A stretch of 64,000 nt of DNA from Chamaelirium japonicum (taxonomy: Eukaryota > Streptophyta > Magnoliopsida > Liliales > Melanthiaceae), in contig OX393557.1 in NCBI GenBank assembly GCA_947650365.1, positions 48,081,979 to 48,145,978 of the forward strand, given 5' to 3'. Under the pieces are notes generated by a model. The model was not told where the DNA came from, did not search any database, and saw nothing but the letters and a program-made list of their open reading frames with translations. A program made the position numbers and the translations under genes. Of this stretch, positions 33,543 to 44,859 are shown one piece after another (the stretch's first letter is position 1; every line of letters begins with the position of its first letter).

Positions 33543-33684
33543 GGGGGATGCTTAAATGCGGTCTGCGGTCCGCGTCTGCAGTCGTCTGATACACCATACC
33601 GTGTATCTGATGCACGCGGCGGGTGCATCGGACGACTGCGGATGCGGACCGCACAGACCTCAGACCGCATTTAAGCATTCCCCC
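33543..33684. mobile_element. Foldback MITE
   Basis: 142 bp whose ends pair: GGGGGATGCTTAAATGCGGT and the complement in ACCGCATTTAAGCATTCCCC, continuing inward through GCGGTCCGC, so nearly the whole element is a hairpin. Flanked by ATGATTA (33536-33542, 33685-33691), or 8 bp CATGATTA if one terminal C is counted outside. Superfamily unresolved. Confidence 0.85.
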
Positions 33685-33960
33685 ATGATTAGACTCATAT
33701 CCAGGTTACAGTCTTATCAATTGTAAATAAGTGGCAACTACATGGTTTTAAGAGGATCGAATCATCTCCTAAATATAAATCGTTAATAAGGCTCATCTTC
33801 ATCCCTAGCAAAGAGCTTTGGTAGCCATAGACTTCATTACATAAAGTGGAGAAATAGAAAAAAATACGAGGTACATTGCATCCGTAAGGTATGCTCGTTA
33901 GATTGTACTCCTGTTATTGATCTTGAATCAAATTTTCCGTTTCGGCCATGGATGGATGTG

Positions 33961-33963
<3 letters not shown>

Positions 33964-34031
<68 letters not shown>
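33964..34031. repeat. (GA)n microsatellite
   Basis: About 34 uninterrupted GA units. Confidence 0.95.
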
Positions 34032-34035
<4 letters not shown>

Positions 34036-35095
34036 TAGGATTAGGTTTTGGATGAGATAGAAAAAAAAGAGGGGGTACGGCTAGGAGATCATGCACACGT
34101 ACTGTAATTAAGCCAACTCGACCTGAAAACAAAATCGTGCGCACGATACTCCCATCATATGCATGCTCTGCAATTGAGCCAAATATCCACGATACATAGA
34201 TAAATTTGCATTTAACTCGACCAACATGCCACGATCAAGCTAAGGCGATGACAAGACTATTATTTTTGCAAACTTTGTGATATGTTAGGTGTCCACAAAT
34301 AATCGTAAAAACTATTATATTTTATTTCTGATATCTAAACTTTTGAGGGTATATATAAGAAAACTCTTTGGATCATCTTATCATATAACGATGGTGGTGC
34401 CCCCCCTCCCTCCCAAAAAAAAAAAAAAAAATAATAATAATAATAAATTCGCTCTTCAATTTTAAATGAGTAAGCGACGTATGGTTCGAGTTGGGCTCAT
34501 GTAATTAATCAGGGTAACGGGTCGGAGTTTTGAATCGGTCTTTAGTCCCATTCAAGACAAATTCAATTGTCGATGGATGAATTCGAGATCACACACAACC
34601 TTGGCTGGACTCGACCACGCATCTCAATATGACCCTTTTGTCTATAGTCAAACGGCCGAGCCTCTATTGGCATCCTTTAGGCCGTATGCCCACCGCTAGA
34701 CAAAAAAAAAGCCGAAGGCCATTTGATATCCAAAAACTGCTTAGCGACAGTCGTAACATGCAATTCTAAAACTGCAATTTCATGTGTCTAAGATACTCCA
34801 TGCGACAATCCCCGTATTATAACCCTTGAGGCGAAAAATTAGGTTTGATCATGTCATTTTCGGTTGTTTTATGGGAAAAAAACTAGAGCATCGATAATTG
34901 AACATACAAAGGATCATATTTGCGGACATACATCGGAGGTTGGGGGGGCGTCCGCAACCTCTCAGTGCATCGGCCAACGCACCAAGCGTTCGCCGATGCC
35001 CCCCATCCTCTACAGTAGGTATGCGAGTATGTCCCTTTATATGTTCAAATAGTATTTATTTTTAAAAAAATTTAGAGGAAGGAGACAATATATAA
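34032..35095. other. Intergenic, no gene
   Basis: Contains a C-rich then A-rich tract and AAT repeats (34401-34445). A 62-codon ORF at 34864-35052 has no recognisable motif. Confidence 0.4.
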
Positions 35096-35287
35096 GAGAG
35101 AGAGAGAGAGCTCATGTGTGACAAAAATAGCAAGAGAGAGAGAGAGAGAGTTGTGTCTGTGTGTGTGTGAGAGAGAGAGCTCTGTGACAAAAAAACAAGA
35201 GAGAGAGAGGTGTGTGTGTGTGACAAAAAGAGAGAGGTGTGTGTGTGAGAGAGAGAGAGGTGGGTGTGTGACAAAGAGAGAGAGAGT

Positions 35288-35377
<90 letters not shown>

Positions 35378-35403
35378 GTGTGAGAAAAACATCTAGCCCA
35401 CAT

Positions 35404-35457
<54 letters not shown>

Positions 35458-35495
35458 GTGAGAGAGAGTTTTGTGTGAGAGAAACAGCTAGCCCA
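35096..35495. repeat. Compound GA/GT microsatellite upstream of the 35820 gene
   Basis: (GA)n blocks alternate with (GT)n blocks and short GTGACAAAAA linkers. A phrase with CTAGCCCACATTTTAT occurs twice (35393-35409, 35490-35503). All frames inside are artefacts of the repeat. Confidence 0.92.
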
Positions 35496-35775
35496 CATTT
35501 TATTCCCCCCTCAAACCCCCCTCCAAATGCTACCCTCCACGCCCCCTTGGAATCTCTCCCCCGCCCCTATCCCCTTTTAAAAGAACCCACATTGCCCCCA
35601 CCAACCCAACTCCTTAGATAGCTTCCAAAGCCTCACCTCCTTGGCCTTTGCACCCCACTCCTCGATTCCCCTCTCTCCCCCCCCCTTCACATCGTCTAGG
35701 ATCAATCAAACGCCAGAAAGAAAACCCATAGAAAAATCAGCACACCAACAAAGACACGAAACCCACCTCACTCCC

Positions 35776-35783
35776 TATAAATA
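35776..35783 (+). promoter_or_regulatory. TATA box of the 35820 gene
   Basis: TATAAATA in CCCTATAAATAGCC, 44 bp before the ATG. With usual TATA-to-start spacing the 5' leader would be only about 10-20 bases. Confidence 0.75.
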
Positions 35784-35819
35784 GCCAGCCACCCCCATCC
35801 GATCAATCCCAAGCATCAG

Positions 35820-36179
35820 ATGGGGAGGGAGAGCTGTGACCCCATCGGCCTCCACTCCTCCATTGCCCTCTTGCAGGAGAGATTCAGGCAGCTGCAGAGA
35901 GTGAAGGAGATGAGGGAAGAGAGGGAGCTCCTCAGGGTCTTCGCCGGGTCACGCGACTGCGGTCCGCAGCAGCCCGAGTGGCTCCTCCACCGGGACTCGC
36001 TACGCCCTTCCCGACCCCTCCATCGCCCCCCGAGCCTTCGGCTGGGTGGCCACGGCGGTCGCGAAGAATCGCAGGCCTTCGAGGCCTGTGATTCTATGGG
36101 ATTGTATCCCGATAGGCGCCGAACCTTGCAGAATCCGAGGAAGAGCGAGATGGACATCGACACTTCACTCCACCTGTAA
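35820..36179 (+). CDS. Small plant protein with N-terminal coiled-coil segment
   Basis: A single-exon ORF of 119 residues. Residues 13-42 (SIALLQERFRQLQRVKEMRE, then EERELLRVF) form a strongly helical, charged segment of coiled-coil type. The C-terminus ends SEMDIDTSLHL. I recall small, uncharacterised plant proteins with both features but cannot name a family or function. The middle part (residues 48-95) is Arg/Pro/Gly-rich, and an overlapping frame (36046-36396) is also open, so a compensated frameshift in the middle is possible. Support for a real gene: a TATA box at proper distance, a C-rich promoter and GC-rich coding sequence in AT-rich surroundings. No signal peptide or membrane segment. 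Confidence 0.68.
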   Translation: MGRESCDPIGLHSSIALLQERFRQLQRVKEMREERELLRVFAGSRDCGPQQPEWLLHRDSLRPSRPLHRPPSLRLGGHGGREESQAFEACDSMGLYPDRRRTLQNPRKSEMDIDTSLHL

Positions 36180-36630
36180 TCAGCACCGCCTGTTTGCCCG
36201 ACCGATAATTTTCGAGAGATTTGGAGGTCCAATTAATGTAATTACTTATCTTATTATCGTCCGTACTGTCATCAATCGAATCGGGGAGTTAATCTGCTTA
36301 TGTTTCTTCGGCTGCGTCGATGGATCGACGACTCCATGTCCCTCTAATTCTTCCTTCCCATGGATCCAATGGATACAACATAGTTTATGTTGGTAGTGTT
36401 TTTAAAAGCACATTCATTTCTTTTCTTAAAATTTATGAGCCGTCTTTTAGTCAAAGCTTTTTGCTGATGAGGTGGAGGTTGTCTGATCGGGATCGTCGTA
36501 TCTCCGGAATCCATTGCCATGAGCCCAACACGAAACGGGGCAATTAGGATTCTTGGGACAACGCCAAGTGTGTTTCAACCATCAGGCCAGACTTTCTTTC
36601 GCTAATATAATATACGCTATACTAGTACTA
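36180..36630 (+). other. 3' flank of the 35820 gene
   Basis: Probable 3' UTR then intergenic DNA; no clear AATAAA close by and no other feature. Confidence 0.35.
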
Positions 36631-36868
36631 GTTTTTTTTTTAATCATAACCGGGGGGATTTTATTGGGGACCCCATCCCGAAAATTCGAGAAAGCATTAC
36701 ATCACTATGGTTGAAAAGAAGAGAAGGAACACTAAGACTAAAACAACGCAATCTCTCCGAGAAGAGATCAACACAACAAGAGGAAATGAGAACCAATCTA
36801 CGAAGATTAAAATCTTTTGTTGTGCCTGCCAAGGTGATCCCCTTCCGATTTCTCGGCATGTCGGTATG
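36631..36868 (-). mobile_element. Possible LINE 3' end
   Basis: On the minus strand the segment ends CCCCAATAAAATCCCCCCGG, then TTATGATT and an A run (T run 36632-36640), like the 3' UTR and tail of a plant LINE. No RT domain is present. It is interrupted by the element at 36877. Confidence 0.35.
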
Positions 36869-36876
36869 GTCACCGG

Positions 36877-37325
36877 TAGGGGTGGTAATGAGTCGGGTTC
36901 GTGTCATGTCTAGTTTCGGGTCGTGTCCAAAACCCCTAGACCCAGATCCGACCTGTTTAACTAATCGTGTATAGACCCTAAACCCGTACCCGACCCGCTT
37001 ATAAACGGGTAGACCCGATAAGACCCGTTTACCACACGGGTCTATTCAGTTGACTCGATTCGATCCAATCCGACTCGAACCGACCTGACCTGATAAGACC
37101 CGCTGATACTACATACTACAGTTTCGGATTGCGAGTTGACCCGACCTGACCCGACCTGTTGAATTTTAAATGGGTCTTTCCGGGTCTACCGTGTTTTCAG
37201 ACTCTAAACCCGGATCCGACCCATTTAATAAACGGTCTACCTTGTCAACCCGTTTACGATCGGAACCCGTTTAACCCAGATCCAGACCCGCTAACTTCGT
37301 GTCGAGCCCAAAATTGCCAACCCTA
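36877..37325. mobile_element. TAGGGGTG-type hAT-like MITE, copy 2
   Basis: Starts TAGGGGTGGTAATGAGTCGG and ends with the complement of TAGGGTTGGCAATTTTGG. Flanks GTCACCGG (36869-36876) and GTCACGGG (37326-37333) match at 7 of 8. The interior is almost entirely ACCCG/GACCC words. Non-coding, 449 bp. Confidence 0.85.
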
Positions 37326-37333
37326 GTCACGGG

Positions 37334-38640
37334 TCTTTGTTGGGACCTCCAATTTTTCCAAGGGAATCTGACATCCTTAATCGTTTTGCCTCCATGGATC
37401 GAGCAGTAGCAGTTTGAGGGGGGGATTAGAAGAACTTGGAACCCTCACTGCATCTATAGGTGCTAGAAGGTCTTGGGACCTCCAATTATGCTTCAAGATG
37501 GCAGTAGAAGGCGGGCTCCACCAACCCAATTGTAGCATCACTAACACTTTTTTCTAGAGAGATGTCAAAACTTCTAAGGTCCTAGTAGATCGGATAACGA
37601 CTAGGCAAGCGACGAGTGCTATCAAATATGTCATTATTGTTCCTATCACAAGCCAAATTAGTCAGGCAATCTGTTGGGGGATCCAACATATATAGGTTCG
37701 ACCCATGTAGAGCTGATGAGATAGGCCTCCCACTTCATGATTGATTGATGCGTAAAATAACCGGTTCCTTGGAGTGCAAGCCAAGCAACTTGGTTGGAGG
37801 TTATATAAGAGGAGGAGGGTGTCCTCGGATTTGCACTCACTGAACATGGCGGCTAGTGCGACGAAGAAAAAACCCTAGAGCCAACGTAGAGATTGAGAGC
37901 TTTAGGGGAGGTTCGGCTGACATATCCTCCCTAAGGTGCCTAGGAGTGGTGCATATCAGAGGAGCCAAGACCCGAGGAGGTGCATGCGAGCACTTCCCCT
38001 CGGGGAGCGATGAAGTCTGGAGGGGGCCCACCCCACTGGCAACCGCGGCGAGCCAAAGACCGGCCCCAAGATGGGGCTAGATTACCGGGTGCCAGTCAGG
38101 CGGTGCCCTGGCGAATATGCTCGCATAAGGGATTACCGCTCGGGCGCTCGAGTGAAGCACTGCCAGCGCTCGGGCAAAATCCTTCGTAGAGGCCGAAGGA
38201 CAGCTCGGGTGCCTGGGCAAACTGAAGCTAGGAACACTAGGGGAGGCTGCGGTACAACGTCGTTCCCCCTGGGTTGGTTCGGGTCACTAGAGGAGACCTT
38301 GAGGGAGGTCGTGGTGCAGCGCCTCCCTCCCCCAGGGTGGTTCATGGTGATCAACGGAGGACGGTCGTGGGGATTCACCCCGGACCCGAGAGATCGACAC
38401 CAACGAGGAGTCCGACTCAGATGACGTGCGACGACCCAAGTCGATCTTGGGGGAGTGCCACGATGGCACAGATACGTGCGAGTGCCTGGATCAAGGAGAA
38501 GTACCTTGATGGGATGGGAGTCACCGACGAGGAACTATTCCAACAACCAACAAGCGGGTTGACGGGGTTGTCGATGTTGTCGTCAGTGTGTCATTTGTGT
38601 GGATTTTCTAGATTAACATTACTGAATAATGACTTTGGTT
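37334..38640. other. Degraded LTR-like DNA
   Basis: ATATAA at 37803-37808 is followed by a GC-richer stretch (37840-38640) that looks like an LTR leader upstream of the repeat at 38650. Ends and family are unclear. No coding sequence is supported; ORFs on both strands lack motifs. Confidence 0.35.
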
Positions 38641-38649
38641 AATGAATAA

Positions 38650-39085
38650 TTATAATGGTATGTGTAATTCATTCGGGATAACACTTTGTACTCAGTACCT
38701 TTACCCTTTCTAGTAGATCACTTGCACCTCCAGGATCACAGTCTCGGTATGGTTTTTCCCTTCAGGGTTTCCACGTAAAAATCGACTACGTGCTTTACAT
38801 TGTGCTTAGCCTCATATGTTTATTCCCTAAACACGTAGTTAGTCTCCTAGGCCCTCACCTTTGATTAATCCTTGAGATGAGAGGAGAGCATTGCCTCACT
38901 GCATATTAAAGATAAAATCTAAGCGGGCGTAGTTTAGGAATTGAACTTGAGCAAGATTTAAAAAAAGTAACCCAATGAAATGTTTGAATTGTACTGCTAA
39001 AGCAGGCGATCATGTGCGGAGTTTTATTAAGTTGAGTGTTCCCTTCGTACTCCGGGAGCCTCCTTATTGAATCCCTACAAATAGG
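38650..39085 (+). repeat. LTR-like segment homologous to 21840-22215
   Basis: Shares GGTTTTTCCCTTC, CCACGTAAAAATCGACT, GTGCTTTACATT, CTCCTAG, CCCTCACC and CCCTTCGTACTCCG with the intron 2 copy, in the same order. Confidence 0.6.
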
Positions 39086-39087
39086 GA

Positions 39088-39320
39088 ATTTCAAGTTATT
39101 TGTTCAAGGTTACAAATCTTTATTCTTAATTGTATATCTCCAATTTTACTATGATGATTATTTGTTTAAGTTTACAGATCTTTTTTCTTACTTGTATATC
39201 TCTAATTTGATTATAGTGGTGATAACTATATCTGAGCCAAATTAGAGATATAAAAGTATGAACAAAGATCTATAACTGAGAACAAATAACTGCCATAGTA
39301 AAACTCGAGATGTAGATGTT
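39088..39320. repeat. Direct plus inverted repeat cluster
   Basis: A ~65-bp unit (TTATTTGTTCAAGGTTACA, then TTGTATATCTCCAATTT) occurs at about 39092 and 39159 and again inverted at about 39238-39305 (AAATTAGAGATATAAA). Confidence 0.7.
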
Positions 39321-40006
39321 TCATTAGTGTTTGGAGTGGAATGTGAAAGGTGATGATGATTAACCCTAGGCTCACGCAACCATGGATGTGTTGAAGATGT
39401 GTTTCCAAACAAGCCGCATACAGTGGCGGCTCCAGAAACTTATATCAGTGGGGTCAAAAGTTGTATTAAAAAAAATTCAGAAATTAATTTGCAACCCACC
39501 TATTGATGCTGATCATAGAGTAAGAGAATCAGATACTTGCTTGCTGTGATCCATGGAGGAGAAAGAAAGGAAGGAGCCAAGGAGGAGATTCCTGAATCCA
39601 TGATCCTGCAATCCGGCCCGCTACTGTCCAGCCCGTCCTCCCTCAAAGTCGGATTCCGATTCTCTGGTTTGTTGCATGACTCACGCAAGAGGAAAAAGAT
39701 GCCGATTCTCTGATCTATCGCGTAAAAGGAGGAAGGCCGGGCAGGGGATGCAATTAACCCGACGGTGCAAGAAAACTCAGAGAATAAAAGGAGCAAGAGA
39801 AACTCAAAAACCTAGGAGTAAGGCATTTGGGGATTATTAGGGTTTGACAAATCTGAGTTTTGAGTGGGGTCAATTGACCCCACGCACCAAGGTAACTAGA
39901 TGCAGTGTTTACAAAACTGGACCCTTTGGTATAGGCTTTGAAAGTTGAGTGGGGTCAATTGACCCCACTCAACATGCTGTAGCACCGCCCATGGCCACAT
40001 ACAACT
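39321..40006. other. Decayed repeat with GTGGGGTCAATTGACCCCAC palindromes
   Basis: The palindrome GTGGGGTCAATTGACCCCAC (20 bp, perfect) occurs at about 39863-39882 and 39949-39968. GTGGCGGCTCCAGAAA at 39423 looks like the start of a repeat. No superfamily can be assigned. Confidence 0.45.
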
Positions 40007-40446
40007 CCAAGTTTCGTGCGTGAAGAAATGGTTGGAGATGGAGCTTTGGGAGCAAGGAAGGGTCGACCAGGAAGAGTCTTGCACACGACTGGCATCGACA
40101 GAAAAGTCGGACAAGAAGATGGGTTGGGTCATGCGCACGACCTCCCTAGGTCGTGCGCACGACTATGGCTGGCAGCACACGGGTGACGCATTTTGGCCTG
40201 CGTTTTCTCGTGGGACTCCATTCTCAAGTCAAATACGAATGTAACCCTATAAAAGGGAGGTCCTAGGACGAACCTAGGGTATCATGGATTATCTCAAAGA
40301 CACAAGAGAGACCTAAGGGAGAGATTAGGAGGTAGCCATCACCAAGGAAGTGGGAGAGAAAACCATTAGAGACCGGTGGGGCTTTGGGAAGGGTTTCTTC
40401 TTGTTCCAAGGGGTGTAAAGATGCAGGTTCTCTTCTCTCAAGGTGG
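40007..40446 (+). repeat. Older LTR-like sequence interrupted by the 40452 element
   Basis: It contains a perfect 12-bp hairpin (40132-40143 with 40148-40159) and TATAAAA at 40248-40254. The sequence appears to resume after the insertion at 43851 (CTTTGTGGGTGTATGAGG). Ends not found. Confidence 0.45.
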
Positions 40447-40451
40447 GATCT

Positions 40452-41833
40452 TGATGTAGGATAATCGGAAAGACATCATAGGGGCGGGGATGGAAGGAGG
40501 AAGGGGGTTGTCAGTCTCGCACCGATGATACTCCGACCTCACGCCGGTGAGCCTCTTGCTCTTCGATCCTCTCTCAGAAATGCAGTATGAAACCTCTCAC
40601 AGAGATCAAAAGTAAAAGATTATCATTTTTTTCATCATCATTCAATAATTTGATTTAGGACAATCGGGACGACAACGTATGGGAAGGGATGGAAGGACGA
40701 AGGGGTTGTCGGTCTTGCACCGACAATACTTCGAACTCAAGCCAGCGAGCCTCTCGCTCTTCGATCCCTTTTTAGGAACGTAGTACGAAACCACTCACAG
40801 GAATCAACAGCAAAAGATTGCTATTTTTTTCATCATCATTCAATAATTTTAGGACAATCAGGACGACATCATAGGGGAAGGGATGGAAGGACGAGAGGGT
40901 TGTCGGCTTCGCATTGACGATACTCCGACCTCACACCGGCAAGCCTCTCGCTCTTCGATCCTCTCTCAGGAACGCAGTACGAAACCTCTCACAAGAAACA
41001 AAAGTAAAATATTATAATTATTTTTTTATCATCATTCAATAATTTGATATAATACAATCATGGTGACAACGTAGGGGAGGGAATGGAAGGGAGAAGGGGG
41101 TTGTCAATCTCACACCGACGATACTCCGACCTCACGTCGATGAGCCTTTCGCTCTTCGATCCTCTCTTAGAAACACAGTACGAAACCTCTCACAGGAATC
41201 AAAAGCAAAAAATTGTTATTTATTTTCATCATCATTCAATAATTTTATTCATCATACTTGGGTCTTTAAATGGGCTTCCAATCAAATTCAAAAAAGAAAA
41301 ACAATAACAACCCATAATGATAGATTTGACTCAAATCAAACTTTACCATAATAACCCATAATTTTAGAAAATTTGAGTCAAATCAAATCTTGCCTGAAAT
41401 CTCATAATTAAATATCATCCAATCTTCCAAATCTTACCCGAAATATCATCAAATCTTGCATGAAATCTCATAATTAAATATCATCTAATCTTTCAAATCT
41501 TGCTCTAAATACTATTAAATCTTGCATGAAATCTCATAATTAAATATCATCCAATCTTTCAAACTTGCCCGAAATACCATCAAATCATGTATGAAATCCC
41601 ATAATTAAATACCATAATTAATAAATAAAAAATAAAATATTTTTGAATTAAATTAATAAAATTGGAATAAAAACAATATTTTATTCTGCAATTAAGATTT
41701 TATTCTAAAAATATTAATTTTAGTATTTATTAACCGTGAAATTATTAACTTACTAATTTCTTGCCAAATCGGATCACGTCGTTGGTCCATTGGTGTGATG
41801 AAACATACAGGTGGCCCAGATGCTCCCGCATCA
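40452..41833 (-). repeat. 3' LTR (left) of the 40452 element
   Basis: 1382 bp. Four ~200-bp units start near 40452, 40653, 40849 and 41047, each with GGGATGGAAGG, CGATACTCCGACCTCA-like and GAAACCTCTCAC. Then come ~65-bp units with AAATCTCATAATTAAATATC (41390-41600) and the terminus GCATCA. Confidence 0.9.
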
Positions 41834-42844
41834 TACTCTCCGACTTTGAAAGAACTCGACCTTGAGTTTTGTAAAGTCGTCCAGTAGCTTGAGTTTGCAG
41901 TTGATAATGTAATCCCAAAATGTTTGAATGTGTCACACCGTAGCCACCTCCTGGGTTCCACGAGAAAGCGTGACTGTCTTCGATCGAGGACTAAGAGTCA
42001 ACGCATGTCGAAGAAGACGACTAATGTGACAAGTTGACAGGAATGCCCAGAAAAGGCGATGCCCAAGTACTGCTAGGAAAATAACAGATCCTCTATTGGT
42101 CGGTCGACTTCGAGAAAATCAATGGGTTGAAGGGCATGCCACAAAAATGAACCGCTGGAAGTGATGGATCTACTGGAAGTGCAAACACTGGCGACGTCTA
42201 CCGAGGTACTGGTAACGTCAGGCGCTCAAGAGTAGGCTCTGGTAAAGACTCCATTGAAGGTGCGATAGTAGGGAGTGGTTACGTTGGAGGTGGAGGTGGG
42301 ACTGGCAGTGCAGACACCGCAGGTGGTGGCACGAGCGATGGAGAATCCGCTAGCAAAGGTGTTGTAGGTGGTAGATGATTCAAAGTGGGACGAACTCCTC
42401 TTTTGCATCGAATCTGCCTGTACTCTGCCTCTTATTTGATCTCAGATATTAGTTGCATGACATCACCAAGCTTTTTTTGCTCAGCCCCATTTTGATGTAG
42501 AAACCAGTGGATGAATGGGCCAGCGGATAATGATAGTTCATCGGCTCGACACTTGATTCGTGCAATAGATGTATGCTCAAAGCGGGTGGAAGGATGTAGA
42601 GTCTGAACAGTGCCCTTCCACTTCAGGAGGTTTACATAGAGGGCGGTCCGATGGTACATGGTGACCAGAGGTAGGTCAAAATTCGACAATACTGGGATGA
42701 CTGGACGGAGCCGCAAAAGGCCAAGATGATATGGGAGCGGGAGATGAGCGAGGATGAACACGGGTGGGGCGGTGATGTTGATTGGTGACGAAGACGATGA
42801 AGATCCCGGTGGATCGCTCAACGGAAGAGAAACCGTAAAGAGTT
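41834..42844 (-). other. Interior of the 40452 element
   Basis: The minus-strand ORF 42929-42432 (Ser/Pro-rich start, then LYVNLLKWKGTVQTLHP) begins inside the LTR and shows no Gag or Pol motif I recognise. It may be a gag relic. Confidence 0.4.
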
Positions 42845-42856
42845 GCTCTGATACCA
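42845..42856 (-). promoter_or_regulatory. Primer-binding site, initiator tRNA-Met type
   Basis: The minus strand reads TGGTATCAGAGC, the standard plant complement to the 3' end of initiator tRNA-Met, four bases from the LTR. Confidence 0.92.
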
Positions 42857-42860
42857 AATT

Positions 42861-43845
42861 TAATGCAGCATAATCGTGACGACAATATAGGGGAGGGGAT
42901 GGAAGGATGAAAAGGGTTGTCGGTCTCACACTGACGATACTCTGACCTCATGCCAGTGAGCCTCTCGCTTTTCGATCCTCTCTCAAGAACGTAGTACAAA
43001 ACCTCTCACAAGAATCAAAAGCAAAATATTATCAATTTTTTCATCATCATTCAATAATTTGATACAAGACAATCGCGCGTGGTGACAACGTAGGGGAGGG
43101 GATAGAAGGGCGAAGAGGGTTGTTGGCCTCGCACCAACAATACTCTGATCTCACGCCAGCAAGCCTCTCTAACTCTTCGATCCTTTTTCAGGAACGCAGT
43201 ACGAAACCTCTCACAGGAATCAAAAATAAAAGATTGTTATTTTTTTTTCATCATCATTCACTAATTTTATTCATCATACTTGAGCCTTTAAATAGGCTTC
43301 CAATCAAATTCAAAAAAAGAAAAACAATAACAACCCATAATGATATATTTGACTCAAATCAAATCTTACCATAATAACCCATAATCTTAGAAGATTTGAG
43401 TCAAATCAAATATTGCTCGAAATCTCATAATTAAATATCATCCAATCTTCCAAATCTTGCCCGAAATACCATCAAATCTTGCATAAAATCTCATAATTAA
43501 ATATCATCCAATCTTTCAAATCTTACTCGAAATACCATCAAATTTTGCATTAAATCCCATAATTAAATATCATCCAATCTTTCAAATCTTGCCCGAAATA
43601 CCATCAAATCATGCATGAAATACCATAATTAATAAATATAAAAATAAAATATTTTTGGATTAAAATAATAAGATTGGAATAAAAATAATATTTTATTCCT
43701 AAATTATGGTTTTATTCAAAAAATATTAATTTCATCATTTATTAACCGTGAAATTATTAATTTATTAATTTCTTGCCAAATCGGATCACGTTGTCGGTCC
43801 ACCGGTGTGATGAAACGTACGGGCGGCCCAGATGCTCCCACATCA
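42861..43845 (-). repeat. 5' LTR (right) of the 40452 element
   Basis: 985 bp with two ~200-bp units (from 42861 and about 43070) and the same ~65-bp units (43370-43640). The inner end reads TAATGC where the other LTR has TGATGT. Confidence 0.9.
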
Positions 43846-43850
43846 GATCT

Positions 43851-44855
43851 CTTTGTGGGTGTATGAGGGATTAAGTAGATGCAATTGTAATTGTACTTGG
43901 GTTTTCCCCATTCTAGTGAATCCATCGATCGATCGTTGCCAGAATTTTCTTGGGTGTTTTGTTTGTTCTTTCTTTTCTCTTAGTCTTATCGGTGGTCGTC
44001 TCCGCTGTGGTACTTCTGTGGTCGTTGTGTTCTGCTGCGCGAGGGCCTCGGATCTCAACAAGATGGTCTATTGGCAACCGGTTCCTACCGAGCCTTGATA
44101 TTTAATAATAAGGACATATATAGCCTAATTGTCATTTTAGAACTGTCATTTATATAGGGAGTGGAATCAAGTCTCAGACTTAGGTAGCGGGGAAACCCTG
44201 GATGGCTTATTGATTTATAAGCTATAGGTTGCTGCCATTAGTTCAAATAGGCTTGTAAGGAGATGATGTGTTGCCCATAGAATGATGTTTACATTTATCA
44301 TTCTCATATCCAATATGGTGATGCAACTTTGGATGGCCAACTATGTAAGCAACCTGTTGTAACCTTGACTTGGGTGTGAGTGGCTCTAACATATACTCAT
44401 ATTTTTTATTTAATTTAAGTCAATTTTTATCTTTAACTTGTACTACTTACTGTTTGTTGTTATTCTAGATATGGCATCGAGCAATAGTACCTCTTGGAAG
44501 TGTCGGTCGATTTTAGAATATAGTATATGGGTAAGGCATGAAAGCAATTATCAGGGTCTCCGAGTCCAGCAGAAATTTCAGACGATTGTCCTATGCACAG
44601 GCCAATGACAAATATGGATGGTTGGGTTGGTGTCATCAATCTATGCATGGTTGAGCGATCAAAAGAAAATCTACGAGGACCAATATTGGAGAGCTCTCAA
44701 GTATCCCAACTAGAACTGGTTGCACGGTGGCGAGAGTGGAGATCATCCACGGGGCTATGAAGATTCACATACTTGTACTTTTTATTTTATTTGTTTAATA
44801 TATTTTTTATACTAATTGTGATCAAGTAACCATTGGATGTAATATAACAAATCAC
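43851..44855. other. Continuation of the older LTR-like sequence, then intergenic DNA
   Basis: It follows directly from 40446 across the insertion. Includes CCATCGATCGATCG near 43923. An ATG-led stretch at 44471 has no supported product. Confidence 0.35.
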
Positions 44856-44859
44856 TTTG

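Larger units (their letters stand above)
40452..43845 (-). mobile_element. Short non-autonomous LTR retrotransposon with repeat-bearing LTRs
   Basis: It begins TGATGTAGGA, ends TCCCACATCA and is flanked by a perfect 5-bp duplication GATCT (40447-40451, 43846-43850). LTRs are 40452-41833 and 42861-43845; orientation comes from the primer site at 42845-42856 on the minus strand. The interior is only 1027 bp and has no recognisable retroviral domain, so it depends on enzymes from elsewhere. The left LTR carries four ~200-bp tandem units, the right one only two. Confidence 0.9.

Noticed and set aside
35062-35498. Long Ser/Leu and Arg/Glu ORFs on both strands
   Set aside because: Translations of a GA/GT microsatellite.
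37856-38642. GC-rich ORFs on both strands
   Set aside because: Probably the leader of a decayed LTR; no domain and no intact start context.
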